Positions 51,151-59,132 of a stretch of DNA of 64,000 nt are shown piece after piece. The position numbers and the translations under genes were made by a program. The DNA is taken from NCBI GenBank assembly GCA_036823295.1, contig DAISGD010000001.1:82158-146157 (forward strand), read 5' to 3'. This DNA is from UBA4742 sp002403895. Lineage in GTDB: Bacteria; Actinomycetota; Acidimicrobiia; Acidimicrobiales; Acidimicrobilacustridaceae. Below the pieces are notes generated by a model. The model worked only from the letters and a program-made list of their open reading frames with translations, was not told where the DNA came from and searched no databases. How positions within the stretch are numbered: position 1 is the stretch's first letter; each line of letters begins with the position of its first letter.

Positions 51151-52797
51151 TCACATCATGCCGCCCATGCCGCCCATGCCACCCATGCCACCCGGCATGC
51201 CGCCAGGGGCCGCACCGGGCTCCTCGGGCTTGTCGGCCACGAGAGCTTCAGTGGTGAGAAGCAGGCCGGCGATCGACGCGGCGTTTTGCAGCGCCGCCCG
51301 GGTCACCTTGGCCGGATCAATCACGCCGGCTTTGAGCAGGTCGACGAACTCCCCGGTGGCGACGTCGAAGCCAGTGGAGCCGGACTCCGACTCGATCTGC
51401 TGCACGATGACCGCACCCTCGAGACCGGCGTTGTCGGCGATGAGCCGGGCCGGGGCCTCGAGCGCCCGATGGACACTGCGTGCGCCCGTGGCCTCGTCGC
51501 CGTCGAGCTCCGCCGCCCGCTTGGCCACCGCGGCCCGGGCCCGAATGAGGGCGGTACCGCCACCGGCGACCACACCCTCCTCGATGGCGGCACGGGTCGC
51601 CGACAGGGCGTCCTCGATGCGGTGCTTCTTCTCTTTCAGCTCCACCTCGGTAGCGGCGCCTACCTTGACCACAGCCACACCACCGGCCAGCTTGGCCAGT
51701 CGCTCCTGCAGCTTCTCGCGGTCCCAGTCGGAATCGGTGTCGTCGATCTCACGCTTGATCTGCGCGACCCGGCCCTTCACGTCGTCGGGCGAACCGGCGC
51801 CGTCCACGATGGTGGTGTTGTCCTTGGTCACGACCACCTTGCGAGCGTGACCGAGCAGGTCGAGCGTGGTGCTGTCGAGCTTGAGCCCGACCTCTTCGGA
51901 GATGACCTGACCGCCGGTGAGGATGGCCATGTCGGCCAGCATCGCCTTGCGCCGCTCACCGAAGCCGGGGGCCTTCACGGCCACGGAGGAGAACGTGCCG
52001 CGGATCTTGTTGACCACCAGCGTGGCCAGGGCCTCGCCCTCGACGTCCTCAGCCACGATGACCAGGGACTTGCCACCCTGCATGACCTTCTCGAGCACGG
52101 GCAGCAGATCCTGCACGGAGCCGATCTTGCCGTTCACGAACAGGATGTAGGGATCCTCCAGCACCGCTTCCTGGCGCTCGGGATCGGTCACCATGTATGG
52201 CGAGAGGTAGCCCTTGTCGAACTGCATGCCCTCGACGAACTCGAGCTCCATGCCGAAGGTGTTCGACTCCTCGATGGTGACAACGCCGTCCTTGCCCACC
52301 CTGTCGATGGCGTCGGCCAGCACCTCGCCGATAGCGGGATCGGCGGCGGAGATCGAGGCGACCTGAGCGATCTCCGACTTGTCGTCGATCTCCTTGGCCT
52401 GTTCCTGGATGGACTCGACCACGGCAGCCACGGCCTTCTCGATGCCTCGCTTGAGGCCCAGCGGGTTGGCGCCGGCGGCCACGTTGCGCAGTCCTTCGCG
52501 CACCAGGGCCTGGGCCAGCACCGTGGCGGTGGTGGTGCCGTCGCCCGCGATGTCGTTGGTCTTGGTCGCCACCTCCTTCACCAACTGGGCACCCATGTTC
52601 TCGAACGGGTCGTCCAGCTCGATCTCCCGGGCGATGGACACACCGTCGTTGGTGATGGTGGGGGCGCCGAACTTCTTGTCGAGGACGACGTTGCGGCCCT
52701 TCGGACCGAGCGTGACTTTGACCGCGTCAGCGAGCTTGTTCACGCCCGCCTCGAGGGCGCGTCGGGCGTCCTCGTCGAATTTCAGGATCTTGGGCAT
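51151..52797 (-). CDS. groEL: Chaperonin GroEL
   Basis: The 60-kDa chaperonin that folds proteins in an ATP-driven double ring with GroES. The 548 residues include KVTLGPKGRNVVLDKKFGAPTITNDGVSIA, the ATP motif AGDGTTTATVLAQAL, and the family signature near residue 400 (ALSATRAAIEEGVVAGGGTALI). The C-terminus is the hydrophobic GGM repeat tail. It follows groES by 8 bp. Control is by the CIRCE element before groES. A strong terminator follows the stop. Confidence 0.98.
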   Translation of the reverse strand: MPKILKFDEDARRALEAGVNKLADAVKVTLGPKGRNVVLDKKFGAPTITNDGVSIAREIELDDPFENMGAQLVKEVATKTNDIAGDGTTTATVLAQALVREGLRNVAAGANPLGLKRGIEKAVAAVVESIQEQAKEIDDKSEIAQVASISAADPAIGEVLADAIDRVGKDGVVTIEESNTFGMELEFVEGMQFDKGYLSPYMVTDPERQEAVLEDPYILFVNGKIGSVQDLLPVLEKVMQGGKSLVIVAEDVEGEALATLVVNKIRGTFSSVAVKAPGFGERRKAMLADMAILTGGQVISEEVGLKLDSTTLDLLGHARKVVVTKDNTTIVDGAGSPDDVKGRVAQIKREIDDTDSDWDREKLQERLAKLAGGVAVVKVGAATEVELKEKKHRIEDALSATRAAIEEGVVAGGGTALIRARAAVAKRAAELDGDEATGARSVHRALEAPARLIADNAGLEGAVIVQQIESESGSTGFDVATGEFVDLLKAGVIDPAKVTRAALQNAASIAGLLLTTEALVADKPEEPGAAPGGMPGGMGGMGGMGGMM

Positions 52798-52805
52798 CGG
52801 GCCTC

Positions 52806-53099
52806 CTACTTCTTGACCGTGGCCAGCACGTCGCGAGCGGTGAGGATCAACACGTCCTCGCCGTCGATGGTGATCTCGGTGCCGCCGTACTTGCTGTAGA
52901 CGACGGTGTCGCCCACCTTGACGTCGAGGGGAATGAGCTCACCGGTCTGCTCGGAGCGGCGGCCCGGGCCCACCGCGAGGACCTCGCCCTGCTGGGGCTT
53001 TTCCTTGGCGGTATCAGGGATCACCAGGCCGCTGGCGGTGGTTTCGTCCGACTCGTTGGGCATGACGACGATGCGGTCGTCGAGGGGCTGAACGTTCAT
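52806..53099 (-). CDS. groES: Co-chaperonin GroES
   Basis: The 10-kDa lid of the chaperonin, 97 residues: MNVQPLDDRIVVMPNES at the start, the mobile loop DETTASGLVIPDTA that docks on GroEL, GEVLAVGPGRRSEQTGE and VGDTVVYSKYGGTEI. ATG at 53099 is preceded by GGAGG with 10 nt spacing. First gene of the operon. Confidence 0.98.
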   Translation of the reverse strand: MNVQPLDDRIVVMPNESDETTASGLVIPDTAKEKPQQGEVLAVGPGRRSEQTGELIPLDVKVGDTVVYSKYGGTEITIDGEDVLILTARDVLATVKK

Positions 53100-53122
53100 G
53101 TTGTGCGCGCCTCCGTATGGCA

Positions 53123-53149
53123 TTAGCACTCTCACTGGTCGAGTGCTAA
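53123..53149. promoter_or_regulatory. CIRCE operator (HrcA site)
   Basis: TTAGCACTC (53123-53131) and GAGTGCTAA (53141-53149) separated by 9 bp: an exact match to the CIRCE consensus. It lies 24 bp before the groES ATG and over the likely transcription start. HrcA should repress here until heat shock; hrcA itself is not in the window. Confidence 0.95.
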
Positions 53150-53177
53150 CGATACGCGAGGCAACCGCAAGGGGCAA
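53149..53177 (-). promoter_or_regulatory. groESL promoter
   Basis: On the minus strand TTGCCC (53172-53177) and TATCGT (53149-53154) are 17 bp apart. The -10 abuts the CIRCE element, so HrcA binding would block the start of transcription. Confidence 0.65.
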
Positions 53178-53184
53178 CCTGACG

Positions 53185-54189
53185 TCAGAGAGTTTCCAAC
53201 CTCAGGTTGGGGGAGGCGCCGACATCGAGGGGTGAGGGGCCGTCGCGCTGGAGGCGCCACCAGGCCGCAGCGGCCACCATGGCGGCGTTGTCGGTGCACA
53301 TCTCCCGGCTGGGCAGGAAGGGGTGGAGCCCATCAGCCAGACACGCGTCCAGGACGCGGGTGCGCAGCAGGGAGTTGGCCGCCACGCCCCCGGCCAAGGC
53401 CAGGCCCTTGGCCCCGTGGGCCACGGCCGCGCGTCGCGCCTTGATGACCAGCACGTCCACCACCGCCTCCTGGAACGAGGCGGCGACGTCGGGGGTCGAC
53501 ACGTCGGGGTGCTTGCGCACGTAGTTGACGACGGCCGTCTTCACCCCGCTGAAGGAGAAGTCGTAGCCGTCGTCGAGGATGGCCCGGGGGAAGGCGACGG
53601 CGTCGGCGTCGCCGGCCAGGGCGATGCGATCGATGGCAGGTCCACCCGGGTACCCGAGACCCAGGAAGCGGGCAACCTTGTCGAAGGCTTCGCCGGCCGC
53701 GTCGTCGATCGTCGAGCCCAGCAGCCGGTACCGGCCATGACCCTCCATCAGGATCAGCAGGGTGTGACCACCCGACACCAGCATCACCACGATGGGCAGT
53801 TCCAGGTCAGGCTCTTCCAGGAAGCATGCGTACAGGTGCGCCTCCAGGTGGTTCACGGCCACGAAGGGCACCCCCCACACCAGCGCCAGGGCTTTGGCCG
53901 CACTGACCCCCACCAACAGGGCACCGACCAGGCCGGGGCCGACGGTGGCGCCCACGGCATCCACGTGGTCGTCGCTGATGCCGGCTTCCACCAGGGCGCG
54001 GGCCACCACCGGGGTCAACAGCTCCACGTGGGCCCGGCTGGCGATCTCGGGGACGACCCCACCGAAGCGGGCGTGGAGCTCGACCTGGCTACTCACCACC
54101 GACGACAGCACCTGGTGGGCATCGACCACCACCGCCGCGGCCGTCTCGTCACACGACGTCTCGATTCCCAATACCCGGGTGCCGCTCAC
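53185..54189 (-). CDS. tsaD: tRNA t6A threonylcarbamoyltransferase TsaD
   Basis: Transfers threonylcarbamoyl to A37 of ANN-decoding tRNAs, with TsaB and TsaE. The 334 residues start VLGIETSCDETAAAVV, show GGVVPEIASRAHVE, the metal motif VNHLEAHLYA (two His), VVMLVSGGHTLL and ALAGGVAANSLLRTR, and a conserved C-terminal CTDNAAMVAAAAWW. GTG at 54189 overlaps the rimI-like stop by 4 bp. Last gene of the tsaE-tsaB-rimI-tsaD block. Confidence 0.97.
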   Translation of the reverse strand: MSGTRVLGIETSCDETAAAVVVDAHQVLSSVVSSQVELHARFGGVVPEIASRAHVELLTPVVARALVEAGISDDHVDAVGATVGPGLVGALLVGVSAAKALALVWGVPFVAVNHLEAHLYACFLEEPDLELPIVVMLVSGGHTLLILMEGHGRYRLLGSTIDDAAGEAFDKVARFLGLGYPGGPAIDRIALAGDADAVAFPRAILDDGYDFSFSGVKTAVVNYVRKHPDVSTPDVAASFQEAVVDVLVIKARRAAVAHGAKGLALAGGVAANSLLRTRVLDACLADGLHPFLPSREMCTDNAAMVAAAAWWRLQRDGPSPLDVGASPNLRLETL

Positions 54190-54803
54190 GGTTCCTCCGT
54201 CTCCGGGGCATCACCGGGATCGGCGCCCGACCCATCGAGACCGACGATCATCGTACGACCCCTGATCGACCGTTCGCGGGCGTCGAGGCGACGGGCGTAA
54301 TCCGGGGTGTCCACGTCGTGGGCCCACATCACCAGGGCGTCCTCACCGATGTCGGCGTAGTAGTTGCGCCGGATCCCCGCCGGCGCATAGCCGAGGCGCC
54401 GATACATGGCCTGGGCTGGCTCGTTGGTGGCCCGCACCTCCAAGGTGAGGGCGGTGGCGCCCCGCTGGATCGCCTCGCGCGACAGGGCCAGCATGAGGCG
54501 GGTGCCGATTTGGCGGCGCCGCCAGGCCTGGTCGACCGAGATGGTGGTCACATGCCCGTCAGGGCCGACGAACAGCATCCCGGCGAAGCCGACCACCGCT
54601 ACGCCGACCTTGGCCACGAGGTACCGGCGCCCGGTCTGGTTGGCCAGCTCGCTCATGAACAACCCCAGCGACCACCCTCGGTGCCCCGCCTGGCCCTCGA
54701 TGCGCAGCACACTGCGCAAATGACGTCGACGCATGGGGAGGATCTGGACGTCGACGGGTGCAGGCTGGCCATCCGCGGCCAGGTCCTCGACCCGGGCCGC
54801 CAT
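54186..54803 (-). CDS. rimI: GNAT N-acetyltransferase (RimI-like)
   Basis: Transfers acetyl from CoA to protein N-termini (ribosomal S18 in Escherichia coli). The 205 residues contain the GNAT acetyl-CoA loop QAWRRRQIGTRLMLALSREA, TLEVRATNEPAQAMYRRLGYAPAG, and YADIGEDALVMWAHD. A C-terminal extension of about 40 residues is not part of the fold. The ATG overlaps the tsaB stop by one base (TGATG). The tsaB-rimI-tsaD order is widespread, which supports the name; the target protein is not proven. Confidence 0.88.
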   Translation of the reverse strand: MAARVEDLAADGQPAPVDVQILPMRRRHLRSVLRIEGQAGHRGWSLGLFMSELANQTGRRYLVAKVGVAVVGFAGMLFVGPDGHVTTISVDQAWRRRQIGTRLMLALSREAIQRGATALTLEVRATNEPAQAMYRRLGYAPAGIRRNYYADIGEDALVMWAHDVDTPDYARRLDARERSIRGRTMIVGLDGSGADPGDAPETEEP

Positions 54804-55501
54804 CAGCCGCCCTCCCGGGTGGACCAGTTGATCTCGGCGTCGGGCTTGCGCAGGTAGAGCGGGCTGAGGTCCCACGGCTTGACGAACTGCTCGCGTAGCG
54901 CCTGGGCGTGGGCCAACATCACCAGCGACGACGCCGACGGATAGGCGAGTTCCCCGCTCCCGATCTCGACCTTGTTGAGCCCGTCGAACACCTCCCGGTA
55001 GCGGATGGCGCCATCGCCCACCAGGAGACACTCCTCCCCGGCGGCCAACAACTCGCCCGCCAGGTCATCGGGCGTGCCGACCTGATGCTCACCGATCCGC
55101 TGCACCCCGCCGGGAACCTGACGGTAGAAGGCGTAGAAGAGCTCGCCCCTGCGGGCATCGACGGCCGCCACCACCAAACGGGACGTGAAGCGAACCGGAA
55201 TGGCCAGCAGATCCAGGCTGGGGACGCCGATCATGGGGACCCGCAGGGCATAGGCCATGGCCTTGGCCGTGGCCACCCCCACGCGCAGTCCGGTGAAGAG
55301 ACCGGGACCGAGATCCACGGCGACCACGCTGATCTCGGCCAGCTCGATGCGGGCCTGGCGGCAGGTGAACTCGATGGCGGGCGTGAGCGATTCCGCGTGG
55401 CGCTTGCCTCGCGACGACAGCGTGGAGGCGAGGACCCCTTCGTGACCGCCGATGGCGCAGCTCACCTGGGCGGTCGCGGTATCGATACCGAGGATCAGCA
55501 C
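54803..55501 (-). CDS. tsaB: tRNA t6A synthesis protein TsaB
   Basis: The inactive ASKHA partner that stabilises TsaD. The 232 residues begin LILGIDTATAQVSCAIG, followed by VVAVDLGPGLFTGLRVGVATAKAMA, the TsaB signature, and VVAAVDARRGELFYAFY. The GTG at 55501 fits family starts and overlaps the tsaE stop by 7 bp; an ATG at 55519 would need a 25-bp overlap and has no ribosome binding site. Confidence 0.94.
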   Translation of the reverse strand: MLILGIDTATAQVSCAIGGHEGVLASTLSSRGKRHAESLTPAIEFTCRQARIELAEISVVAVDLGPGLFTGLRVGVATAKAMAYALRVPMIGVPSLDLLAIPVRFTSRLVVAAVDARRGELFYAFYRQVPGGVQRIGEHQVGTPDDLAGELLAAGEECLLVGDGAIRYREVFDGLNKVEIGSGELAYPSASSLVMLAHAQALREQFVKPWDLSPLYLRKPDAEINWSTREGG

Positions 55502-55989
55502 GGGCCGTCCGCCAGCCATGGGGTGAGGGCGAGCGTGAGGGCACGGGTGCGCGCTGACCAGCGGGTGCCGACCGGTTCGATCTCGAGACTGCGGTCGTCA
55601 TCGGCCTCGCCATAGGTCAGCCGCACCAGCAGGTATTCCGGCTGAAGAGCGGGGATGATGGCGTCGCCCCACTCCACCAGGGTGACGCCATCCTCGTCGA
55701 GCATCTCGGGCAGGCCGACATCGAGGACCTCCGCCAGCTGCTCCATCCGGTAGACATCGAGGTGGTTCAGATCGAGGCGTCCCTCGTACTGGCTGGCCAG
55801 GATGAAGGTGGGGCTCGTGATCGGCTCACGCACCCCCAGCGCGGCGCCGAATCCCTGGGCAAAGGCCGTCTTGCCGGCGCCGAGCTCACCGGCCAGCAAT
55901 ATCAGGTCCCCGGGTCGCGCGAGCTCGGCGAGGGCCGCAGCCAGCGCCCGAGTCTGGTCGACGGATCGCGAGCAGGCGCTGAGGGTCAC
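55495..55989 (-). CDS. tsaE: tRNA t6A ATPase TsaE
   Basis: The P-loop ATPase that regulates the TsaBD complex. The 164 residues carry Walker A LAGELGAGKTAFAQGF, then SPTFILASQYEGRLDLNHLDVYRM with the switch residues, and VTLVEWGDAI. GTG at 55989 overlaps the udg stop by 4 bp (GTGA). Confidence 0.95.
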   Translation of the reverse strand: MTLSACSRSVDQTRALAAALAELARPGDLILLAGELGAGKTAFAQGFGAALGVREPITSPTFILASQYEGRLDLNHLDVYRMEQLAEVLDVGLPEMLDEDGVTLVEWGDAIIPALQPEYLLVRLTYGEADDDRSLEIEPVGTRWSARTRALTLALTPWLADGPC

Positions 55990-56576
55990 CTGGCACCCCC
56001 GGCGACGTTGGAGGTCGGCCCCTCCGCCAGGGCCTGCTTGGCTCGTACGAAATCGGCCCGCATCTGCGCCAAAGGCTCACCGCCACCACGCAACGCGTAC
56101 GCGGGATGCAGCGTCGGGATCAAAACCCGATCACCGAAGGGATAGACGTGCCCCCGCAACTTGGTGATGCCGGTCTTGCTCCCGAGCAGGAGTTGGCCGG
56201 CAAACTTGCCCAGCGTCACCACCACCCGGGGGTCCACCAAGTCGAGTTGGGCCTCGAGGTAGGGCCGGCAGGCGGTGATCTCGTCGGGGAGCGGATCGCG
56301 GTTGTCGGGCGGGCGGCACTTCACCACGTTGGCGATGTACACCTCGTCCCGGGTCATGCCCAGTTCTTCGGCGATGAGCCGATCGAGGAGCTGACCCGAG
56401 CGACCGACGAACGGCAGACCCTGGCGGTCCTCCTCGGCTCCGGGGCCCTCGCCGATGAAGAGCAGATCGGCGTGGGGGTCTCCCGTGCCGAACACGACCT
56501 GGGTGCGACCCTCGGCCAGCCGGCACAGGGTGCAGGTGCTCGCGGTCACGGCGAGCTCGGCGAGGGCGATGGGCAC
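55986..56576 (-). CDS. udg: Family 4 uracil-DNA glycosylase
   Basis: Removes uracil from DNA; family 4 enzymes hold a [4Fe-4S] cluster. The 196 residues show CTLCRLAEGRT (cluster Cys), FIGEGPGAEEDRQGLPFVGRSG (motif A), IANVVKCRPPDNRDP and the late motif HPAYALRGG. GTG at 56576 is supported by a TAGCAT -10 6 nt upstream, overlapping the stop of the P1 peptidase gene, so udg and the tsa genes have their own promoter. Confidence 0.93.
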   Translation of the reverse strand: MPIALAELAVTASTCTLCRLAEGRTQVVFGTGDPHADLLFIGEGPGAEEDRQGLPFVGRSGQLLDRLIAEELGMTRDEVYIANVVKCRPPDNRDPLPDEITACRPYLEAQLDLVDPRVVVTLGKFAGQLLLGSKTGITKLRGHVYPFGDRVLIPTLHPAYALRGGGEPLAQMRADFVRAKQALAEGPTSNVAGGAR

Positions 56577-56582
56577 GCCGAG

Positions 56583-56588
56583 ATGCTA
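56583..56588 (-). promoter_or_regulatory. -10 element of leaderless udg promoter
   Basis: TAGCAT on the minus strand ends 6 nt before the udg GTG at 56576 and overlaps the upstream stop codon at 56586-56588. Confidence 0.45.
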
Positions 56589-57485
56589 GTGGGGAGGCGT
56601 CGGGCCCTGATCATGGTGGGCGACCCCGCGGATGGCTCGCTCCACCGCCACCAGGGCCAGGGCCCGGATGAGGTCGACGGCGGCCGGCACCACGCCGGTG
56701 GCGGCGCAGACGAGGGCGTCGCCGTCGGCACCGGTGTGAGGCGGGAAGAGCGCCCGGGCCATGCCGTCATGACCACCCTGCGCGACGAGGAGGCACCCGA
56801 CTTTGTCGAGGTGGGCGTTGGTGGCGATGACCCCGATCGTGGTGTTGGTCATACCGGACTCCCGGTAGGCCTGGGCCGGTGCGCGCCGCAAGGATGACAG
56901 GTCGATTTCGCCGAACGGGACGGACCCGTCATCGATGTCCCCCGCGGCGTTCACCGCCACGAGGGCGGAGACCACCACGTCGCCGTCCCCCACGGAGGCC
57001 GATCCCAGCCCACCGGGCCGGGCGTGGCCGGGCCCCCGCCATTTCCCCATCGTTGTTCCCGTACCCGCGCCAACCAGACCCAAGGCCACCGGGCCCCCCG
57101 TTGCCGCCCGGCAGGCCGACTCGCCCGCCGCGGCCCCCGGACGCACCCTCGCTTCACCCACCCCGAGGTCGAACAACGACAGTCCCACCACGATGGGCAC
57201 CACCCCCGCCGAAGTCAGGAAACCGATGCCCTCTTCCTCGAGGACCCGCATCACCCCGTCCGCCGCGGACAGCCCGTAGGCCGAACCACCGGAGAGCACC
57301 ACGGCATCGAGGCGCTCGACGCTGCGTTGGGGGACCAACAGGTCGAGCTCACGGGTGGCGGGTGCGCCGCCTCGCACCTCGGCGGAGGCCACGGTGCCCT
57401 CGGGCAGCCGCACGACGGTGCACCCGGTCCGGGCGGCCTCGTCGGTCCAGTGGCCCACGAGCACGCCGGGAACGTCGGTGATCAT
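56586..57485 (-). CDS. P1 family (DmpA-like) peptidase
   Basis: An N-terminal-nucleophile hydrolase of 299 residues that should cut itself before the nucleophile to act as an aminopeptidase or amidase. It starts MITDVPGVLVGHWTDEAARTG, has VLSGGSAYGLSAADGVMR and VGAGTGTTMGKWRG, and the cleavage region MTNTTIGVIATNA, where Thr after Asn is the likely nucleophile. The ATG overlaps the alr stop by one base. It may act on D-amino acid or beta-peptides, which fits its place beside alr, but that is inference. Confidence 0.9.
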   Translation of the reverse strand: MITDVPGVLVGHWTDEAARTGCTVVRLPEGTVASAEVRGGAPATRELDLLVPQRSVERLDAVVLSGGSAYGLSAADGVMRVLEEEGIGFLTSAGVVPIVVGLSLFDLGVGEARVRPGAAAGESACRAATGGPVALGLVGAGTGTTMGKWRGPGHARPGGLGSASVGDGDVVVSALVAVNAAGDIDDGSVPFGEIDLSSLRRAPAQAYRESGMTNTTIGVIATNAHLDKVGCLLVAQGGHDGMARALFPPHTGADGDALVCAATGVVPAAVDLIRALALVAVERAIRGVAHHDQGPTPPH

Positions 57486-58594
57486 CAGGGTCGATACCGG
57501 CGCGGGACACGGGGGCCGATGCCGCACACGATCTCATAGGCGATGGTCTCCAGCGGCGCCGCCCACTCCGCCGCGGTGATGACCTCGTCGCCCTGGCGCC
57601 CGAGCAGGACCACGTCGTCACCCACCGCGATGGGGTCATCGCCGCAGTCGACCATGAGCTGGTCCATGGTCACCACACCAACCATGGGACGGCGCCGACC
57701 CGCCACCAGCACCTCGCCTCCCACCAGGGAGAGGCGGCGGGGAACCCCGTCGGCGTAGCCGATGGGGACGGTGGCCACGACCGTGTCACGGGAGAATCGG
57801 TGCCGCAGCCCGTAGGAGATCCGCTCCCCGGCCGCCACCCGTCTCACCATCGACACCTCCGCCCCGAGGGTGAGCGCCGGATGGAGGTCGACCCGCCCGT
57901 CCAGCGCCGGGGCGGGGCTGATGCCGTAGATGCCGATGCCCGCCCGCACGAGGTCGTAACGGCTGCGGGGGTGATCGATGGCGGCCGCGGTGTTGGCCGC
58001 GTGGCGCATCCGGGGAGCGATGCCGGCGGCGTCGAGTTCGGCCCCGACCCGCTCGAACCGCTCGAGTTGCTCGTCGGTGAACGGGTTCCCAGGCTCGTCC
58101 GCCACCGCGCAATGAGTCCACAACGCGACCAGCTCGAGCTCTCGACGCCGAGCGATGTCCTTGGCCAGAGTGGCGATGTCGTCTGGTTCGGCCCCGACCC
58201 GGTTCATGCCCGTGTTGACCTTGAGATGCACCGGGGCCACCACCCCGACGGCGCGGGCTGCCTCGGCCGCCGCTTCGATGCCGCCCGAGGAGTAGAGGGT
58301 GAGCTGGAGTCCATAGCGCACCGCGGCGGCGATATCGGTGGTGCGCGGCTGGGACAGCAGCAGGATCGGCGCATCGATACCGGCCTTGCGCAGGACGGCC
58401 CCTTCCTCGACGAGGGCCACCCCCAGCCAGGTGGCACCGGCCTCGAACGCGGCCTGGCCGACGGCGATGGCGCCGTGGCCGTAGCCGTCGGCCTTGACCA
58501 CCGCACACAGCTCGGCCGGCGCCACCAGCTCGCGCAAGACCCGCACATTGTGGGCGATGGCCTCCAGATCGACCTCGGCCCGGGCGGCACGCAC
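57485..58594 (-). CDS. alr: Alanine racemase
   Basis: PLP enzyme making D-alanine for peptidoglycan. The 369 residues begin RAARAEVDLEAIAHNVRVLRE, hold the PLP lysine in LCAVVKADGYGHGAIAV, HLKVNTGMNRVGAEP, and the second catalytic Tyr region in ISYGLRHRFSRDTVVATVPIGYADGVPRRL. The GTG at 58594 lies 6 bp after the CBS gene stop. Confidence 0.96.
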   Translation of the reverse strand: MRAARAEVDLEAIAHNVRVLRELVAPAELCAVVKADGYGHGAIAVGQAAFEAGATWLGVALVEEGAVLRKAGIDAPILLLSQPRTTDIAAAVRYGLQLTLYSSGGIEAAAEAARAVGVVAPVHLKVNTGMNRVGAEPDDIATLAKDIARRRELELVALWTHCAVADEPGNPFTDEQLERFERVGAELDAAGIAPRMRHAANTAAAIDHPRSRYDLVRAGIGIYGISPAPALDGRVDLHPALTLGAEVSMVRRVAAGERISYGLRHRFSRDTVVATVPIGYADGVPRRLSLVGGEVLVAGRRRPMVGVVTMDQLMVDCGDDPIAVGDDVVLLGRQGDEVITAAEWAAPLETIAYEIVCGIGPRVPRRYRP

Positions 58595-58600
58595 GGCGAC

Positions 58601-59083
58601 CTACCGGCTCTCGCCGACGCCCGCCACGATGGCCTTCACGATGTCCCCCCGGGCGATCAGGCCCACCAACCGACCGTCTTCGACCACCGGCAGGCGGGAC
58701 AGGTCGTGATCGTGCATCAGGGTGGCGGCGTCCTCGACCGAAGCGTCGGCCTCGATGGTCACCGGAGCCGCGGTCATGACCTCCCCCACGCTGGCCCCCA
58801 GGGCCTTGGCCATGCTGTCGTCGAGCTCCAGGTGCTCGAACGGCCAGGTCACGTTCACCCCGAGGAAGTTGACCACCGTGGGGAAATGGACCCGGGCCTC
58901 TTCGACGATGAGATCCCCCGTGGACAGCATCCCCACCACCGCAGCGTCGTCATCGAGCACCGGCCCGGCGTCGACGTTGCGGGCCACCAGCTGTTGCATG
59001 GCGTCCTGCACGTTCTGGTCGGGGCTGAACGTGAGCACGTCGGTGGTCATGACGTCCGACACGGGCATCTCGCGAAGCGACAT
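58601..59083 (-). CDS. Tandem CBS-domain protein
   Basis: A 160-residue protein of two CBS motifs: VSDVMTTDVLTFSPDQNVQDAM ... VVGMLSTGDLI, and VGEVMTAAPVTIEADASVEDAATLM ... RLVGLIARGDIV. Such pairs bind adenine nucleotides and regulate other proteins. No catalytic part is attached. Its partner is unknown. ATG at 59083 has AGGAG 6-7 nt upstream. Confidence 0.9.
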   Translation of the reverse strand: MSLREMPVSDVMTTDVLTFSPDQNVQDAMQQLVARNVDAGPVLDDDAAVVGMLSTGDLIVEEARVHFPTVVNFLGVNVTWPFEHLELDDSMAKALGASVGEVMTAAPVTIEADASVEDAATLMHDHDLSRLPVVEDGRLVGLIARGDIVKAIVAGVGESR

Positions 59084-59132
59084 CGGTTCTCCTCGTCGAT
59101 CATGGCGCACTCGGGCGCCGAGATCGCGTGGG

